A stretch of 20,402 nt of DNA from JALEVB01 sp022768265. Its GTDB lineage: Bacteria; Bacillota_I; Bacilli_A; Erysipelotrichales; Erysipelotrichaceae. Shown here one piece after another: positions 1-6,736 of this stretch. Both the position numbers and the translations under genes were made by a program. A model generated the notes under the pieces. The model was not told the origin of the DNA, did not search any database, and was given only the letters and a program-made list of their open reading frames with translations. The stretch lies in the NCBI GenBank assembly GCA_034168985.1, contig JAXFJE010000002.1, positions 1 through 20,402 of the forward strand, read 5' to 3'. Positions within the stretch are counted from its first letter, which is position 1; the number at the start of each line of letters is the position of its first letter.

Positions 1-690
1 ATCATAATAGTCAAAGATTTCTTTCGTATTAGCATCTATTTTCATGATATATCCAGTTGGATTTGTGGCAACATCAATATAATAATAACTTCTTGTTGAA
101 TCTGCTTCTTCACTAATATTAATCAATGTTAAATCTTCAAAAGTAAACCCTAAGTAGTCTAGTGCTGCATTAAGTGCTTCTTCTCTTGTTACCTTACCAG
201 GAACAAACTCATACAATTCTTCAACTGTATAAAAACTAGATGCATCTAATTTTTCTTCAAATTCTACATTATTTAGCTCAGATTCTGAATCATTATATCG
301 CCATACCACACCATCATTATTCACCAAACATGATATTTGATATCCTTTGCGACCTGAAGACATATAGTTATCAGAATATGAAACAGTAAGCGCATATGGT
401 GTTTTTCCTTCTTCCTTAACCTTACTTGCTGCTTGGTCAAACAAATCATTTATAGTTGCGTAAACTTCCTTAGCAGCTTCTGAAGAAGATGATACATTCT
501 TTGAACTTCCTGGTTTTTCAGCAGGCGTTGTTTCTGTAGTTGCTGGGGTAGTTGTTGTTTCCGCAGTTGTAGTAGCTGATGGCGTTGTTTCAACTACTGG
601 AGTTGTAGTTGTTGGAGTTTCTTCAGTGGGTGCTTTTGCACAACCACTTACAATAACTAAGACCAATAATGACATTAATATTTTTTTCAT
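1..690 (-). CDS. PepSY-like lipoprotein with Thr-rich linker (3' end outside the window)
   Basis: I read 230 residues from an ATG at 690; no stop occurs before the window edge, so the C-terminus is missing. Residues 1-17 form a lipoprotein signal (MKKILMSLLVLVIVSGC) with lipobox VSGC and lipidated Cys17. Residues about 20-60 are a Thr/Pro/Ala/Glu linker, typical of an extended wall-spanning spacer. A mixed region follows, and from about residue 167 (GKVTREEALNAALDYLGF...) the pattern of an alpha helix followed by strands ending in IDANTKEI resembles a PepSY domain. Such domains are known in secreted inhibitors or modulators of proteases and in sensor proteins. GAGG stands 8 bases before the ATG. 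It lies 169 bases downstream of the BlaR1-like gene on the same strand, so it may be read through from that operon or use its own weak promoter. The lipoprotein call is firm; the function is unknown. Confidence 0.85.
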   Translation of the reverse strand, partial: MKKILMSLLVLVIVSGCAKAPTEETPTTTTPVVETTPSATTTAETTTTPATTETTPAEKPGSSKNVSSSSEAAKEVYATINDLFDQAASKVKEEGKTPYALTVSYSDNYMSSGRKGYQISCLVNNDGVVWRYNDSESELNNVEFEEKLDASSFYTVEELYEFVPGKVTREEALNAALDYLGFTFEDLTLINISEEADSTRSYYYIDVATNPTGYIMKIDANTKEIFDYYD

Positions 691-723
691 TGTCAAATCC
701 TCATACTTTCTATTGTTATTTAT

Positions 724-753
724 ATCCTAACAAATATCTACTTTATTTTACAA
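724..753 (-). promoter_or_regulatory. Possible promoter of the PepSY lipoprotein
   Basis: On the minus strand TTGTAA (748-753) and TAGGAT (724-729) are separated by 18 bases, each matching 4 of 6 consensus bases. The placement, about 35 bases before the ATG, is sensible but the match is weak. The whole 691-859 spacer is AT-rich and holds no other gene. It has no clear terminator between the BlaR1-like gene and this one, so read-through is equally possible. Confidence 0.3.
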
Positions 754-859
754 GATAGCAAAACAACCATACTCAAGGGGTAAAAAATCATCTTCATTAA
801 ATAAAATATATACCACCATGCCTTTTTTCTAAATTATTTTTTGATCAAAACTTTTTCAA

Positions 860-2242
860 TTAGTAACCATGACATTCTTGATAATCATGTAAGTCGTATT
901 CTATGACTAGATCAGTATTTTCAGAATATGCATATTGTTCAACAATGACAATATTGTAATATGCATCTGTGCCATGTGCTTTATGATTACACTTTTTTTC
1001 CTCTAGAAACACTTTATCTTTAAAACTCAAGGTTTGAATTATTTTTGCTCCATTATTTATATCATTTAAAATACGGTTATATGTTTCATTAATGTCGTTT
1101 AAAGTTTCTTCATCCAAATCTACCCATGTATCATTCTTTAAATATTTACTATCATTTTCGATATATTTATGCAGCTTATTTATTTGAATTTCACTCCATA
1201 ATTTGTAATCGTTAAACTTTAAGATTTCTTCTTGCTTATGATCTATATTATCTTTATTTACTACATTAACATAATCTTTGTTATTATCTGAAGATATTTT
1301 AGATGAGGAAGTTGCAAGAAGAACTATCGTGCCAATAATTAATACTGCGCTAAGCATAACTATAATAAATGAGCGCTTTTTCGTTTTCATGATTGCTGTA
1401 ATCCTTTCTTCAGCTTTATTTTTACTAAAAAAATTTCCACATTTAGCTACATTTTTATGTTCTTCCATTCCAATCAATGTATAAGCATAGCCTGCTTTAA
1501 TTTCTTCACCAAAGTATTTAATGACTTTTTCATCGCAAGATAGTTCAATATCTTGATTTGCAACAACATACATTAACCACACAAAGGGATTAAACCAATG
1601 TACACATAAACCTAGAATGAATAATACCTTAGTTAGAGAATCAAATCTTTTGATATGTATAAATTCATGCTCTAAAATGTATTCTAATGATCGATCCCCA
1701 CCCCAATCTATATTACTTGGGACTAATATCACAGGTTTAAAGATACCATAAGAAACATATGAACCTATCAAATCTGACTCACATATACGTATTTTTCTTT
1801 TCAACTTATGGCAGATTAACCAATTTTCTACATATGCATTTTCAATATTAATGGAAATTTGAAATTTTTGGTAACTATCCCAATACAACTTTACAAAGAT
1901 AAGAAAAGTAATTATGACCCCTGCAAACCATATACTTTGAAAAACTAAATCTCTAGAACTATTCGCAGAATTATTAAACATAGTAACAGTGTGATTGTCC
2001 ATCCTATCTACTATCCCTATCAAATTATTATCAAAATTATTATTAATTACATCATTAGTATTCAAAAATGAATATATACTAAAATGCGATGGTATAGAAA
2101 ATGGGATAAGCAACCTAAATAGCACAATATACCAAAGAATGACAAATGTATGCTTAGGCATCTTAAAAATCGTTACGGTTCGAATTAGTAAAATTACTAT
2201 GATCATGATTGAAGCGCTAATGCTCATATTTACTAAACTCAT
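860..2242 (-). CDS. BlaR1/MecR1-like M56 membrane metalloprotease without a penicillin-binding domain
   Basis: A 460-residue antirepressor-type peptidase. Hydrophobic segments lie near residues 9-27, 33-50, 104-119, 205-228 and 291-310. The zinc protease motif HEFIH is at 192-196 and the downstream DIELSCDEKV at 231-240 matches the conserved third-ligand region of family M56. In BlaR1/MecR1 this protease cleaves or triggers loss of the BlaI/MecI repressor after a signal reaches the outside. Here the part after the last membrane segment (311-460) is only about 150 residues, acidic, and has none of the STxK/SxN/KTG motifs of a penicillin sensor, so the ligand is unknown. I chose the ATG at 2242 because GAGGTGA precedes it by 5 bases; the frame is open further up to 2272 but would overlap the repressor gene. 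It begins 10 bases after that gene and is surely co-transcribed with it. Confidence 0.9.
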   Translation of the reverse strand: MSLVNMSISASIMIIVILLIRTVTIFKMPKHTFVILWYIVLFRLLIPFSIPSHFSIYSFLNTNDVINNNFDNNLIGIVDRMDNHTVTMFNNSANSSRDLVFQSIWFAGVIITFLIFVKLYWDSYQKFQISINIENAYVENWLICHKLKRKIRICESDLIGSYVSYGIFKPVILVPSNIDWGGDRSLEYILEHEFIHIKRFDSLTKVLFILGLCVHWFNPFVWLMYVVANQDIELSCDEKVIKYFGEEIKAGYAYTLIGMEEHKNVAKCGNFFSKNKAEERITAIMKTKKRSFIIVMLSAVLIIGTIVLLATSSSKISSDNNKDYVNVVNKDNIDHKQEEILKFNDYKLWSEIQINKLHKYIENDSKYLKNDTWVDLDEETLNDINETYNRILNDINNGAKIIQTLSFKDKVFLEEKKCNHKAHGTDAYYNIVIVEQYAYSENTDLVIEYDLHDYQECHGY

Positions 2243-2252
2243 CAAAATCACC

Positions 2253-2612
2253 TCATTGCAAATTATCAACAATTTGTTTTAGTTTATCGATTTCTTCTTT
2301 AGTAAGCTTTTTTTGACTTAATAATGCCGCAAACAATTTATCTACTGAACCATCATATATCTTGTTTATAAGTTCATTGGTCTTAGCTGCTTGAATTTCC
2401 TCTTTTTTTATTAATGCATGACAAATAAAATTAGGCTCAATACGTTCAATTGCACCTTTTTTTATACATCGTTTTATTAACGTATATGTTGTATTAACAT
2501 TCCAACCCAGTTCTTTTGATAATAATTTTGCAACATATATAGCTGGTTTATCCCCTTCTTTCCATAGTACATTCATAACTTTCAACTCTGAATCAAATAA
2601 TTCAACACTCAT
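2253..2612 (-). CDS. BlaI/MecI/CopY-family winged-helix repressor
   Basis: A 119-residue protein of the Penicillinase_R family. Residues about 5-70 form the winged helix: LFDSELKVMNVLWKEGDKPA, then a recognition helix around WNVNTTYTLIKRCIKKGAI and a wing. Residues 71-119 are the short helical dimerisation tail that BlaR1-type proteases attack in characterised members. Two adjacent ATGs lie at 2615 and 2612. GGAGG at 2620-2624 is 4 bases from the first and 7 from the second, so I prefer 2612. The stop is TGA. It precedes the BlaR1-like protease by 10 bases, the standard repressor-antirepressor arrangement. It is expected to repress its own operon through the dyad in its leader. Family assignment is secure; the regulon is not visible. 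Confidence 0.93.
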   Translation of the reverse strand: MSVELFDSELKVMNVLWKEGDKPAIYVAKLLSKELGWNVNTTYTLIKRCIKKGAIERIEPNFICHALIKKEEIQAAKTNELINKIYDGSVDKLFAALLSQKKLTKEEIDKLKQIVDNLQ

Positions 2613-2630
2613 CATTTTACCTCCAGTTTT

Positions 2631-2676
2631 ATAAGACAACAGTAGTATATCCATCTATATAATACTACTGTCTTAT
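2631..2676 (-). promoter_or_regulatory. Inverted repeat, likely operator of the BlaI-like repressor
   Basis: The arms ataagacaacagtagta (2631-2647) and tactactgtcttat (2663-2676) are inverted copies that differ only by a 3-base insertion in the left arm. They flank the predicted -10 box and transcription start of the repressor operon. This is where a dimeric winged-helix repressor would block RNA polymerase. The dyad does not contain the TACAnnTGTA core of staphylococcal bla/mec operators, so the binding claim is inferred from position and symmetry. Confidence 0.6.
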
Positions 2677-2687
2677 GAAATGTTCAA
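2659..2687 (-). promoter_or_regulatory. Promoter of the blaI-blaR1-like operon
   Basis: On the minus strand TTGAAC (2682-2687) is followed after exactly 17 bases by TATTAT (2659-2664), which matches the -10 consensus in 5 of 6 positions. The right arm of the dyad occupies the spacer and the left arm falls just past the expected start point, giving a repressible layout. Confidence 0.65.
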
Positions 2688-2719
2688 TACTAAATCATGG
2701 CAGTCTATAAATACAAAGT

Positions 2720-2755
2720 AAAAGGTTATGATCTGACATAGATACATAACCTTTT
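2720..2755. terminator. Hairpin, probable terminator of the XRE-TPR regulator gene
   Basis: aaaaggttatg (2720-2730) pairs perfectly with cataacctttt (2745-2755), an 11-bp stem with a 14-base loop. It lies about 70 bases past the stop of the regulator gene. The run of T after the stem on the minus strand is short (TTTTAC), so termination may be only partial. It could also act on the plus strand. Confidence 0.55.
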
Positions 2756-2826
2756 ATCATGATTTTTAACTACAATACCTCATTCAAATAAACAAGTAGT
2801 ATATAGAATTAATCATCAAATAACTT

Positions 2827-4071
2827 TTAAAAAATGTTTAATTTAAAACATTCATCCATGAACATTGCACTTTTTTCATAATCCTTATGTAAATAATAAG
2901 TAATTATCATTTCATATAACAGTTTCATTTCTAAAGTATCATTAATTTCTAAAATATCATTTTTAATTAAACTAAAAAATTTATCAATTTTATCTGTATT
3001 ATTATTAATAAAACCTTGAATCATTTTCATCATCCTAGCTGTATAACGATCATCTTCTTCTTGTAACAATTTAGTTACTATACTTCTAGCTTCTTCCTTA
3101 GCTTTTGTTTTATATGCGCAATATGCTAGATAATAATTTAAATCATGATGATTGGACCCTGCCTTTTTGGCTTTATATACAAATTCTTCACACTTATCAT
3201 ATTGCTTTTGAATTAAATATAAATAAGCAAGATTATTCAAACAAGCACATGTTCTTCTTTCAAATCCATATTTTTTAGCTTCTGCTAATAATTCTAGGTA
3301 TTTGTTTTCAGCTTGCTTATATAATTGCAAACTTAACAAAGTATTAGCTATTTCAATATTTACTTGATTAACTCTTTCAATACAATATATAGTTTGTAGT
3401 GCAGTTATTGCCTCTTGGTAATATTTCAAAGCTTCTAGACAAAAGTTTTCCTCTTGATATATTCTACCTAATTGATAATAGAAAATGCCTTTGATGCTAG
3501 GAAATACTTGATCAGTTGGATATTTATTGTAAATCTCAAAAATAATTGATTTTGTATCTTTTAAATTATATGAAATACTTTTAGCAAATCCATATATAAC
3601 CCCATATATGCAAGCAATATTACTATCATATAATGATAAATATTTCTTTGCTTCATCAAGCTTAATTTTTGTCAGTGTTTTATCCCTTAACAAATTTATA
3701 ATAGCTATCATCAAATCATTAAAGATAAAACCTCGTGAATTGGCAAATTGCTCTTCTTTTTCATTAAATTCTTTTTCATACTTTGATGAAAGCTCATTAT
3801 TTTTAAATACAAAGCTTTCATATAGCTTAAGCGTTAGATCATATGCTTCTTGATACAATCTATTATCATCATTATATTGTACATTATAATAAGCTAAGAT
3901 CTTTTTTTGGATATCTGCTGATAAGCTTTTTCTACCGGCTTCAATATCATATAAATGTGTTTTATTGATACCAATTTCTTTACAAAGTTGTCCTGCTGAA
4001 TCTCCATATCCTTTTCTTATTTTTTGAATGTAATAAATGTCTATATTATTTACCTGATTGATAGTGATCAC
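2827..4071 (-). CDS. XRE-family HTH regulator with C-terminal TPR-like helices (RRNPP-like)
   Basis: A protein of about 411-414 residues. Residues about 14-65 form an XRE helix-turn-helix (GDSAGQLCKEIGINKTHLYD, then IEAGRKSLS). The rest, from about residue 70, is all alpha-helical, with repeated 34-36-residue helix pairs such as FCLEALKYYQEAITALQ and YKQAENKYLELLAEAKKYG, typical of TPR domains. This is the architecture of peptide-sensing Rgg/PlcR/ComR-type regulators, but no small peptide-pheromone gene was found next to it. The outermost start is the GTG at 4071. However, the Shine-Dalgarno-like AAGAGGTGATC (4076-4066) overlaps that GTG and is spaced correctly for an ATC codon at 4062, so the true start is uncertain. 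No in-frame ATG, GTG or TTG precedes the HTH otherwise. Codon use is AT-rich like the rest of the left segment. Confidence 0.85.
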   Translation of the reverse strand: MITINQVNNIDIYYIQKIRKGYGDSAGQLCKEIGINKTHLYDIEAGRKSLSADIQKKILAYYNVQYNDDNRLYQEAYDLTLKLYESFVFKNNELSSKYEKEFNEKEEQFANSRGFIFNDLMIAIINLLRDKTLTKIKLDEAKKYLSLYDSNIACIYGVIYGFAKSISYNLKDTKSIIFEIYNKYPTDQVFPSIKGIFYYQLGRIYQEENFCLEALKYYQEAITALQTIYCIERVNQVNIEIANTLLSLQLYKQAENKYLELLAEAKKYGFERRTCACLNNLAYLYLIQKQYDKCEEFVYKAKKAGSNHHDLNYYLAYCAYKTKAKEEARSIVTKLLQEEDDRYTARMMKMIQGFINNNTDKIDKFFSLIKNDILEINDTLEMKLLYEMIITYYLHKDYEKSAMFMDECFKLNIF

Positions 4072-4076
4072 CTCTT
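4066..4076 (-). promoter_or_regulatory. Start-deciding ribosome binding site of the XRE-TPR regulator
   Basis: The minus strand reads AAGAGGTGATC, 10 of 11 bases complementary to the 3' end of 16S rRNA. The GTG start candidate (4069-4071) is inside this element. Eight bases after GAGG comes the in-frame codon ATC (4060-4062). Either initiation occurs on ATC, a rare non-canonical start, or the GTG is used without a proper upstream site. Confidence 0.5.
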
Positions 4077-4141
4077 TTTATTATTTTAAATAATATTTAG
4101 TTTTTAGTACATAGCATAATTCAGCCGTAATTATTACTTAA

Positions 4142-4167
4142 ATAAAAAAGCACGATCTTATCGTGCT
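4142..4167 (-). terminator. Intrinsic terminator overlapping the end of the Ig-domain lipoprotein gene
   Basis: agcacgat (4149-4156) pairs with atcgtgct (4160-4167) around a 3-base loop. On the minus strand this is followed by CTTTTTTATTT, a good U tract. The TAA stop codon of the lipoprotein gene (4158-4160) lies in the loop, so the last codons form part of the terminator. Confidence 0.9.
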
Positions 4168-4751
4168 CCATAACCCCATAATTGATGATCATTAGTATAG
4201 ATAGGCAAACATGCTTCTTCATCATCAGTATAAGAGATACATTGTTCTAAGCTTTTTGGGCCATAAAACAATTTATTAAATTTATCTATTTCACTATTTA
4301 AAATGGCATTACATTTTTTAGTTGGATCTTTTGCTTTAGGATCAGCACACCCTTGCTCATTTTGCATTTCAACAGATTCTGGCGTTGTCGTGGCCTGGTC
4401 ACTTTTGGCTACGACACTAACTGTAATAGGTACTTCCGTTTTATTACCACTGGTATCACTTGCGCTATAAACCACAAAGTAATCACCTGGTTCATGCCAA
4501 TCTACATATCCACTAATCTCAACATCACAGACTCCGTCAACATCATCATATGCTGTAGGACCACTAAGATCGACGACATTGCCGGCTATTGTTTCGATAT
4601 GATATTGTTTGACATCGATCCATGGTGGTGTAGTATCTGCTGTATTGGACGTTTGCTTTTCCACTGTAGCATTGCTGCTACAACCACAAAGCAATAAAAC
4701 AAGTGCAAAAGCACTTGTTTTAATTAAGTTTAAATTTAATTTATTTAACAA
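4158..4751 (-). CDS. Small lipoprotein with one bacterial Ig-like (DUF5011-type) domain, TTG start
   Basis: 197 residues from a TTG at 4751. The signal peptide MLNKLNLNLIKTSAFALVLL runs to lipobox LCGC with lipidated Cys24. After a short polar linker, residues about 41-115 (TPPWIDVKQY...AYDDVDGVC...GDYFVVYSASDTSGNKTEVPITV) show the hallmark DUF5011/HYR-like surface Ig fold pattern. A C-terminal tail contains four cysteines (135, 147, 171, 181) that could form two disulfides. An ATG at 4805 is in frame but lies inside pduL and would give a poor signal peptide. The TTG has AAGG 5 bases upstream and overlaps the end of pduL by 11 bases, so translation is likely coupled. The signal-peptide codons form a perfect hairpin (4695-4722) and the stop codon sits in another. 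Expression is therefore probably attenuated. The function is unknown; a surface or wall-associated role is inferred. Confidence 0.8.
   Translation of the reverse strand: MLNKLNLNLIKTSAFALVLLLCGCSSNATVEKQTSNTADTTPPWIDVKQYHIETIAGNVVDLSGPTAYDDVDGVCDVEISGYVDWHEPGDYFVVYSASDTSGNKTEVPITVSVVAKSDQATTTPESVEMQNEQGCADPKAKDPTKKCNAILNSEIDKFNKLFYGPKSLEQCISYTDDEEACLPIYTNDHQLWGYGAR
4695..4722 (-). terminator. Perfect 12-bp hairpin inside the lipoprotein signal sequence, placed as the pduL terminator
   Basis: taaaacaagtgc (4695-4706) and gcacttgtttta (4711-4722) pair perfectly around a 4-base loop. On the minus strand it begins 19 bases after the pduL stop and ends in GTTTTATTG, a modest U tract. It lies wholly within the codons for the KTSAFALVL stretch of the next gene's signal peptide. 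Confidence 0.7.
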
Positions 4752-5310
4752 GTTCGCCTTGTGCAGAACCGGCAATGGCTGCAGCATTTGCTTCATCAGT
4801 ATCAATGTGCATTGCTAAAGCATAGCTATCAGATACACGAACAACAGTATCGCCAAAAATTACGCTACGACCATCAGTTTCAATCTTAACATTAACGATA
4901 TCACCGTTATTTACGCCATAGTTAGCTGCATCAGCAGGTGTCATATGAATATGACGTTTTGCAGCGATAACCCCATCAGGAATATCTACTGTTCCATTAG
5001 GTCCGATCAATGTTACTCCGCTAGTACCATCAGTATCTCCAGATTCTCTAATTTGTGCAACAACGCCTAAAGCACGAGCATCTGTTAAGCTAACTTCTAC
5101 TTGTGTATGTTTTCTAACTGGTCCTAAAATAGACATTTTCATTTCACCTTTTGGACCTTTTACTGTTACTTTTTCTGCACATGCATATTGTCCAGGTTGG
5201 CTTAATTCTTTTTTAACTGTTAATTGATAGCCTTCACCAAATAACGTATTTAAATCTTCTTGTGATAAATGAATGTGACGAGCACTTACTTCAACTAAAA
5301 ACTTCTCCAT
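4741..5310 (-). CDS. pduL: PduL-type phosphate acyltransferase (phosphate propanoyl/acetyltransferase)
   Basis: 189 residues made of two related beta-barrel halves. PduL transfers an acyl group between CoA and phosphate using two zinc ions. The family's metal-ligand histidine pairs are visible as SARHIHLS (His12, His14) and AAKRHIHMT (His120, His122), with His168 in ALAMHID; GPVRKHTQVE (Arg66) corresponds to the catalytic arginine region. The protein begins almost directly at the barrel and has no N-terminal amphipathic encapsulation peptide, and no microcompartment shell gene is nearby. It is therefore probably a soluble phosphotransacetylase linking acetyl-CoA to acetyl phosphate and ATP formation. 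AAGGA precedes the ATG by about 8 bases. It follows the FAD oxidoreductase gene by 41 bases and has its own promoter there. Substrate preference (acetyl or propionyl) cannot be read from sequence. Confidence 0.95.
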   Translation of the reverse strand: MEKFLVEVSARHIHLSQEDLNTLFGEGYQLTVKKELSQPGQYACAEKVTVKGPKGEMKMSILGPVRKHTQVEVSLTDARALGVVAQIRESGDTDGTSGVTLIGPNGTVDIPDGVIAAKRHIHMTPADAANYGVNNGDIVNVKIETDGRSVIFGDTVVRVSDSYALAMHIDTDEANAAAIAGSAQGELVK

Positions 5311-5334
5311 CTTTCTTTCCTTCTTTCCATAATT

Positions 5335-5362
5335 ATTATAGCAAATTATCCTTACAATTCAA
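5335..5362 (-). promoter_or_regulatory. Promoter of pduL
   Basis: On the minus strand TTGAAT (5357-5362) and a perfect TATAAT (5335-5340) are 16 bases apart, with a TGC extension just before the -10. The -35 box overlaps the last codons of the upstream FAD gene. pduL can therefore be transcribed independently of the glycan operon; I see no terminator between the two. Confidence 0.7.
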
Positions 5363-6734
5363 TTGTCTTGCTTAAAATATCTGCAACGATAAGCCCATTT
5401 GCTGCTGCCTGTGATAAGCTACGGGTAAATCCTGCGCCATCACCTAAAGCATAAAAACCTGGGGCATTGACTAATTCAAAATCGACACATTTTGGTCTAG
5501 CGCTGTAGAATTTACATTCTACGCCATATAGCAAGGTGTCATAATTAGCTGTTCCCGGAGCGATCTTATCTAAAGCATGTAAGGTCTCGATGATATTATC
5601 AAGCTGACGTTTTGGCATACATAAGCTCAAATCACCTGCCACTGCGTCTAATGTTGGTCTTACGGTACTAGCTTGCAAACGTTTTGCATCGGTACGCTTT
5701 CCATTTTCTAGATCACCTAGACGTTGAACCAGTACGCTGCCTCCGCTGATCTTATTAGCTAAGCTAGCAACAAAGCGGGCATATTCGATGGGTTCATTGA
5801 ATGGTTCGGTAAAGCGTGTCGTACTTAATAATGCAAAGTTGCTATTTGGACTTTTCTTGTGTTCATCTTTGAATGAGTGACCATTGACCGTTAAAACACC
5901 ATCGGTATTTTCTGTAACGACATGACCTCGTTCATTGAAACAAAACATTCTGGTGATATCTCCATACTTTTCTGAACGATAGAAGATCTTTGGTTCATAT
6001 ATCTTCTTGGAAAAATGTTCCCATACGATCGATGGTAATTCGACCCTCACCCCGATATCTACTTGGTTGTTAGATAGTTCAACCCCATTTTTCTTGCACC
6101 ATGAAGCAAATAACCTTGAACCTGCGCGGCCAACCGCAAAAATGATCTTATTACCACAAACTTCATATTCGCCCTGTGGCCCTTTGACTTTAACGACTTT
6201 AGTAGCTTTATCGACATCTAACACCGTGGTCATCGTACAAATTTCTACTTTATCTTGTAAGCTTTGAACTAATTTGACCATCGTATCAAAATTAGCGTCC
6301 GTACCTAAGTGCTTGACTTGGGCTTGTTGCATATGTAGATCATAACGTAAGCATTCTTTCTTCAATTCATTATCAGGTTGATATCTTTCCTTGGTAGCCC
6401 CAAATGATACCAAGATATCATCAGCTTGTTCGATATAATCGATTACTTGTTGCTGCTCCATAACATCGGTCAACCAGCCACCATATTCAGTAGAAATGAT
6501 ATATTTACCATCTGAGAAAGCACCAGCTCCCCCCATACCTTCCATGATATTACATGGATCACATTTAACACAATATTTGGTCTTTTTAGCTACGATCGGA
6601 CAACGGCGATTTTCTAAAGCATGTCCTCGTTCGAATAATATTACTTTTAAATTTGGTTTTTTTTCCATTAAGCGGTATGCACACATCAAGCCGCCAATTC
6701 CTCCACCTACTATAACGACATCATAATTTTTCAT
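5352..6734 (-). CDS. FAD-dependent dehydrogenase of the COG2509 type
   Basis: 460 residues. The N-terminal Rossmann motif DVVIVGGGIGGLMCAYRL (residues 5-22) ends its second strand at FERG (34-37) and binds the FAD adenosine part. Next comes a cysteine group (Cys45, 55, 58, 61; CVKCDPCNIM) directly before GMGGAGAFSDGK, a stretch I recall as typical of COG2509 proteins. The C-terminal GFYALGDGAGFTRSLSQAAA (about 428-447) is the second FAD-contact motif, as in HI0933/ThiO-like flavoproteins. The family is widespread in Firmicutes and archaea, but its substrate is not established. The ATG lies 2 bases after the stop of the flippase gene, with GGGG as the only ribosome-site trace, so translation is probably coupled. 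Being last in a glycan operon hints at oxidation or reduction of a lipid or sugar intermediate, but the linkage may be accidental. No signal peptide: cytosolic. Confidence 0.88.
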   Translation of the reverse strand: MKNYDVVIVGGGIGGLMCAYRLMEKKPNLKVILFERGHALENRRCPIVAKKTKYCVKCDPCNIMEGMGGAGAFSDGKYIISTEYGGWLTDVMEQQQVIDYIEQADDILVSFGATKERYQPDNELKKECLRYDLHMQQAQVKHLGTDANFDTMVKLVQSLQDKVEICTMTTVLDVDKATKVVKVKGPQGEYEVCGNKIIFAVGRAGSRLFASWCKKNGVELSNNQVDIGVRVELPSIVWEHFSKKIYEPKIFYRSEKYGDITRMFCFNERGHVVTENTDGVLTVNGHSFKDEHKKSPNSNFALLSTTRFTEPFNEPIEYARFVASLANKISGGSVLVQRLGDLENGKRTDAKRLQASTVRPTLDAVAGDLSLCMPKRQLDNIIETLHALDKIAPGTANYDTLLYGVECKFYSARPKCVDFELVNAPGFYALGDGAGFTRSLSQAAANGLIVADILSKTIEL

Positions 6735-6736
6735 AG

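Noticed and set aside
839..850. Perfect 12-base palindrome TTTTGATCAAAA after the BlaR1-like gene, considered as a terminator or operator
   Set aside because: It has no loop and only a GATC core in A/T runs, so it cannot form a terminator stem; such palindromes arise easily in AT-rich DNA.
1278..2282. Plus-strand open frames opposite the BlaR1-like gene (1278-1484 and 1995-2282)
   Set aside because: They have no ribosome sites or family features and lie antisense to a well-supported gene.
4353..4697. Plus-strand 114-codon open frame opposite the Ig-domain lipoprotein
   Set aside because: Composition is Cys/Ile-rich nonsense typical of the reverse strand of a secreted-protein gene, with no ribosome site.
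4752..4805. ATG at 4805 as the lipoprotein start
   Set aside because: It gives an 18-residue extension before the signal peptide and a 65-base overlap with pduL; the TTG at 4751 gives a normal lipoprotein signal and has AAGG upstream.
4741..5310. pduL as part of a bacterial microcompartment locus
   Set aside because: No shell-protein, aldehyde dehydrogenase or diol dehydratase genes are nearby and the protein lacks an N-terminal encapsulation peptide.
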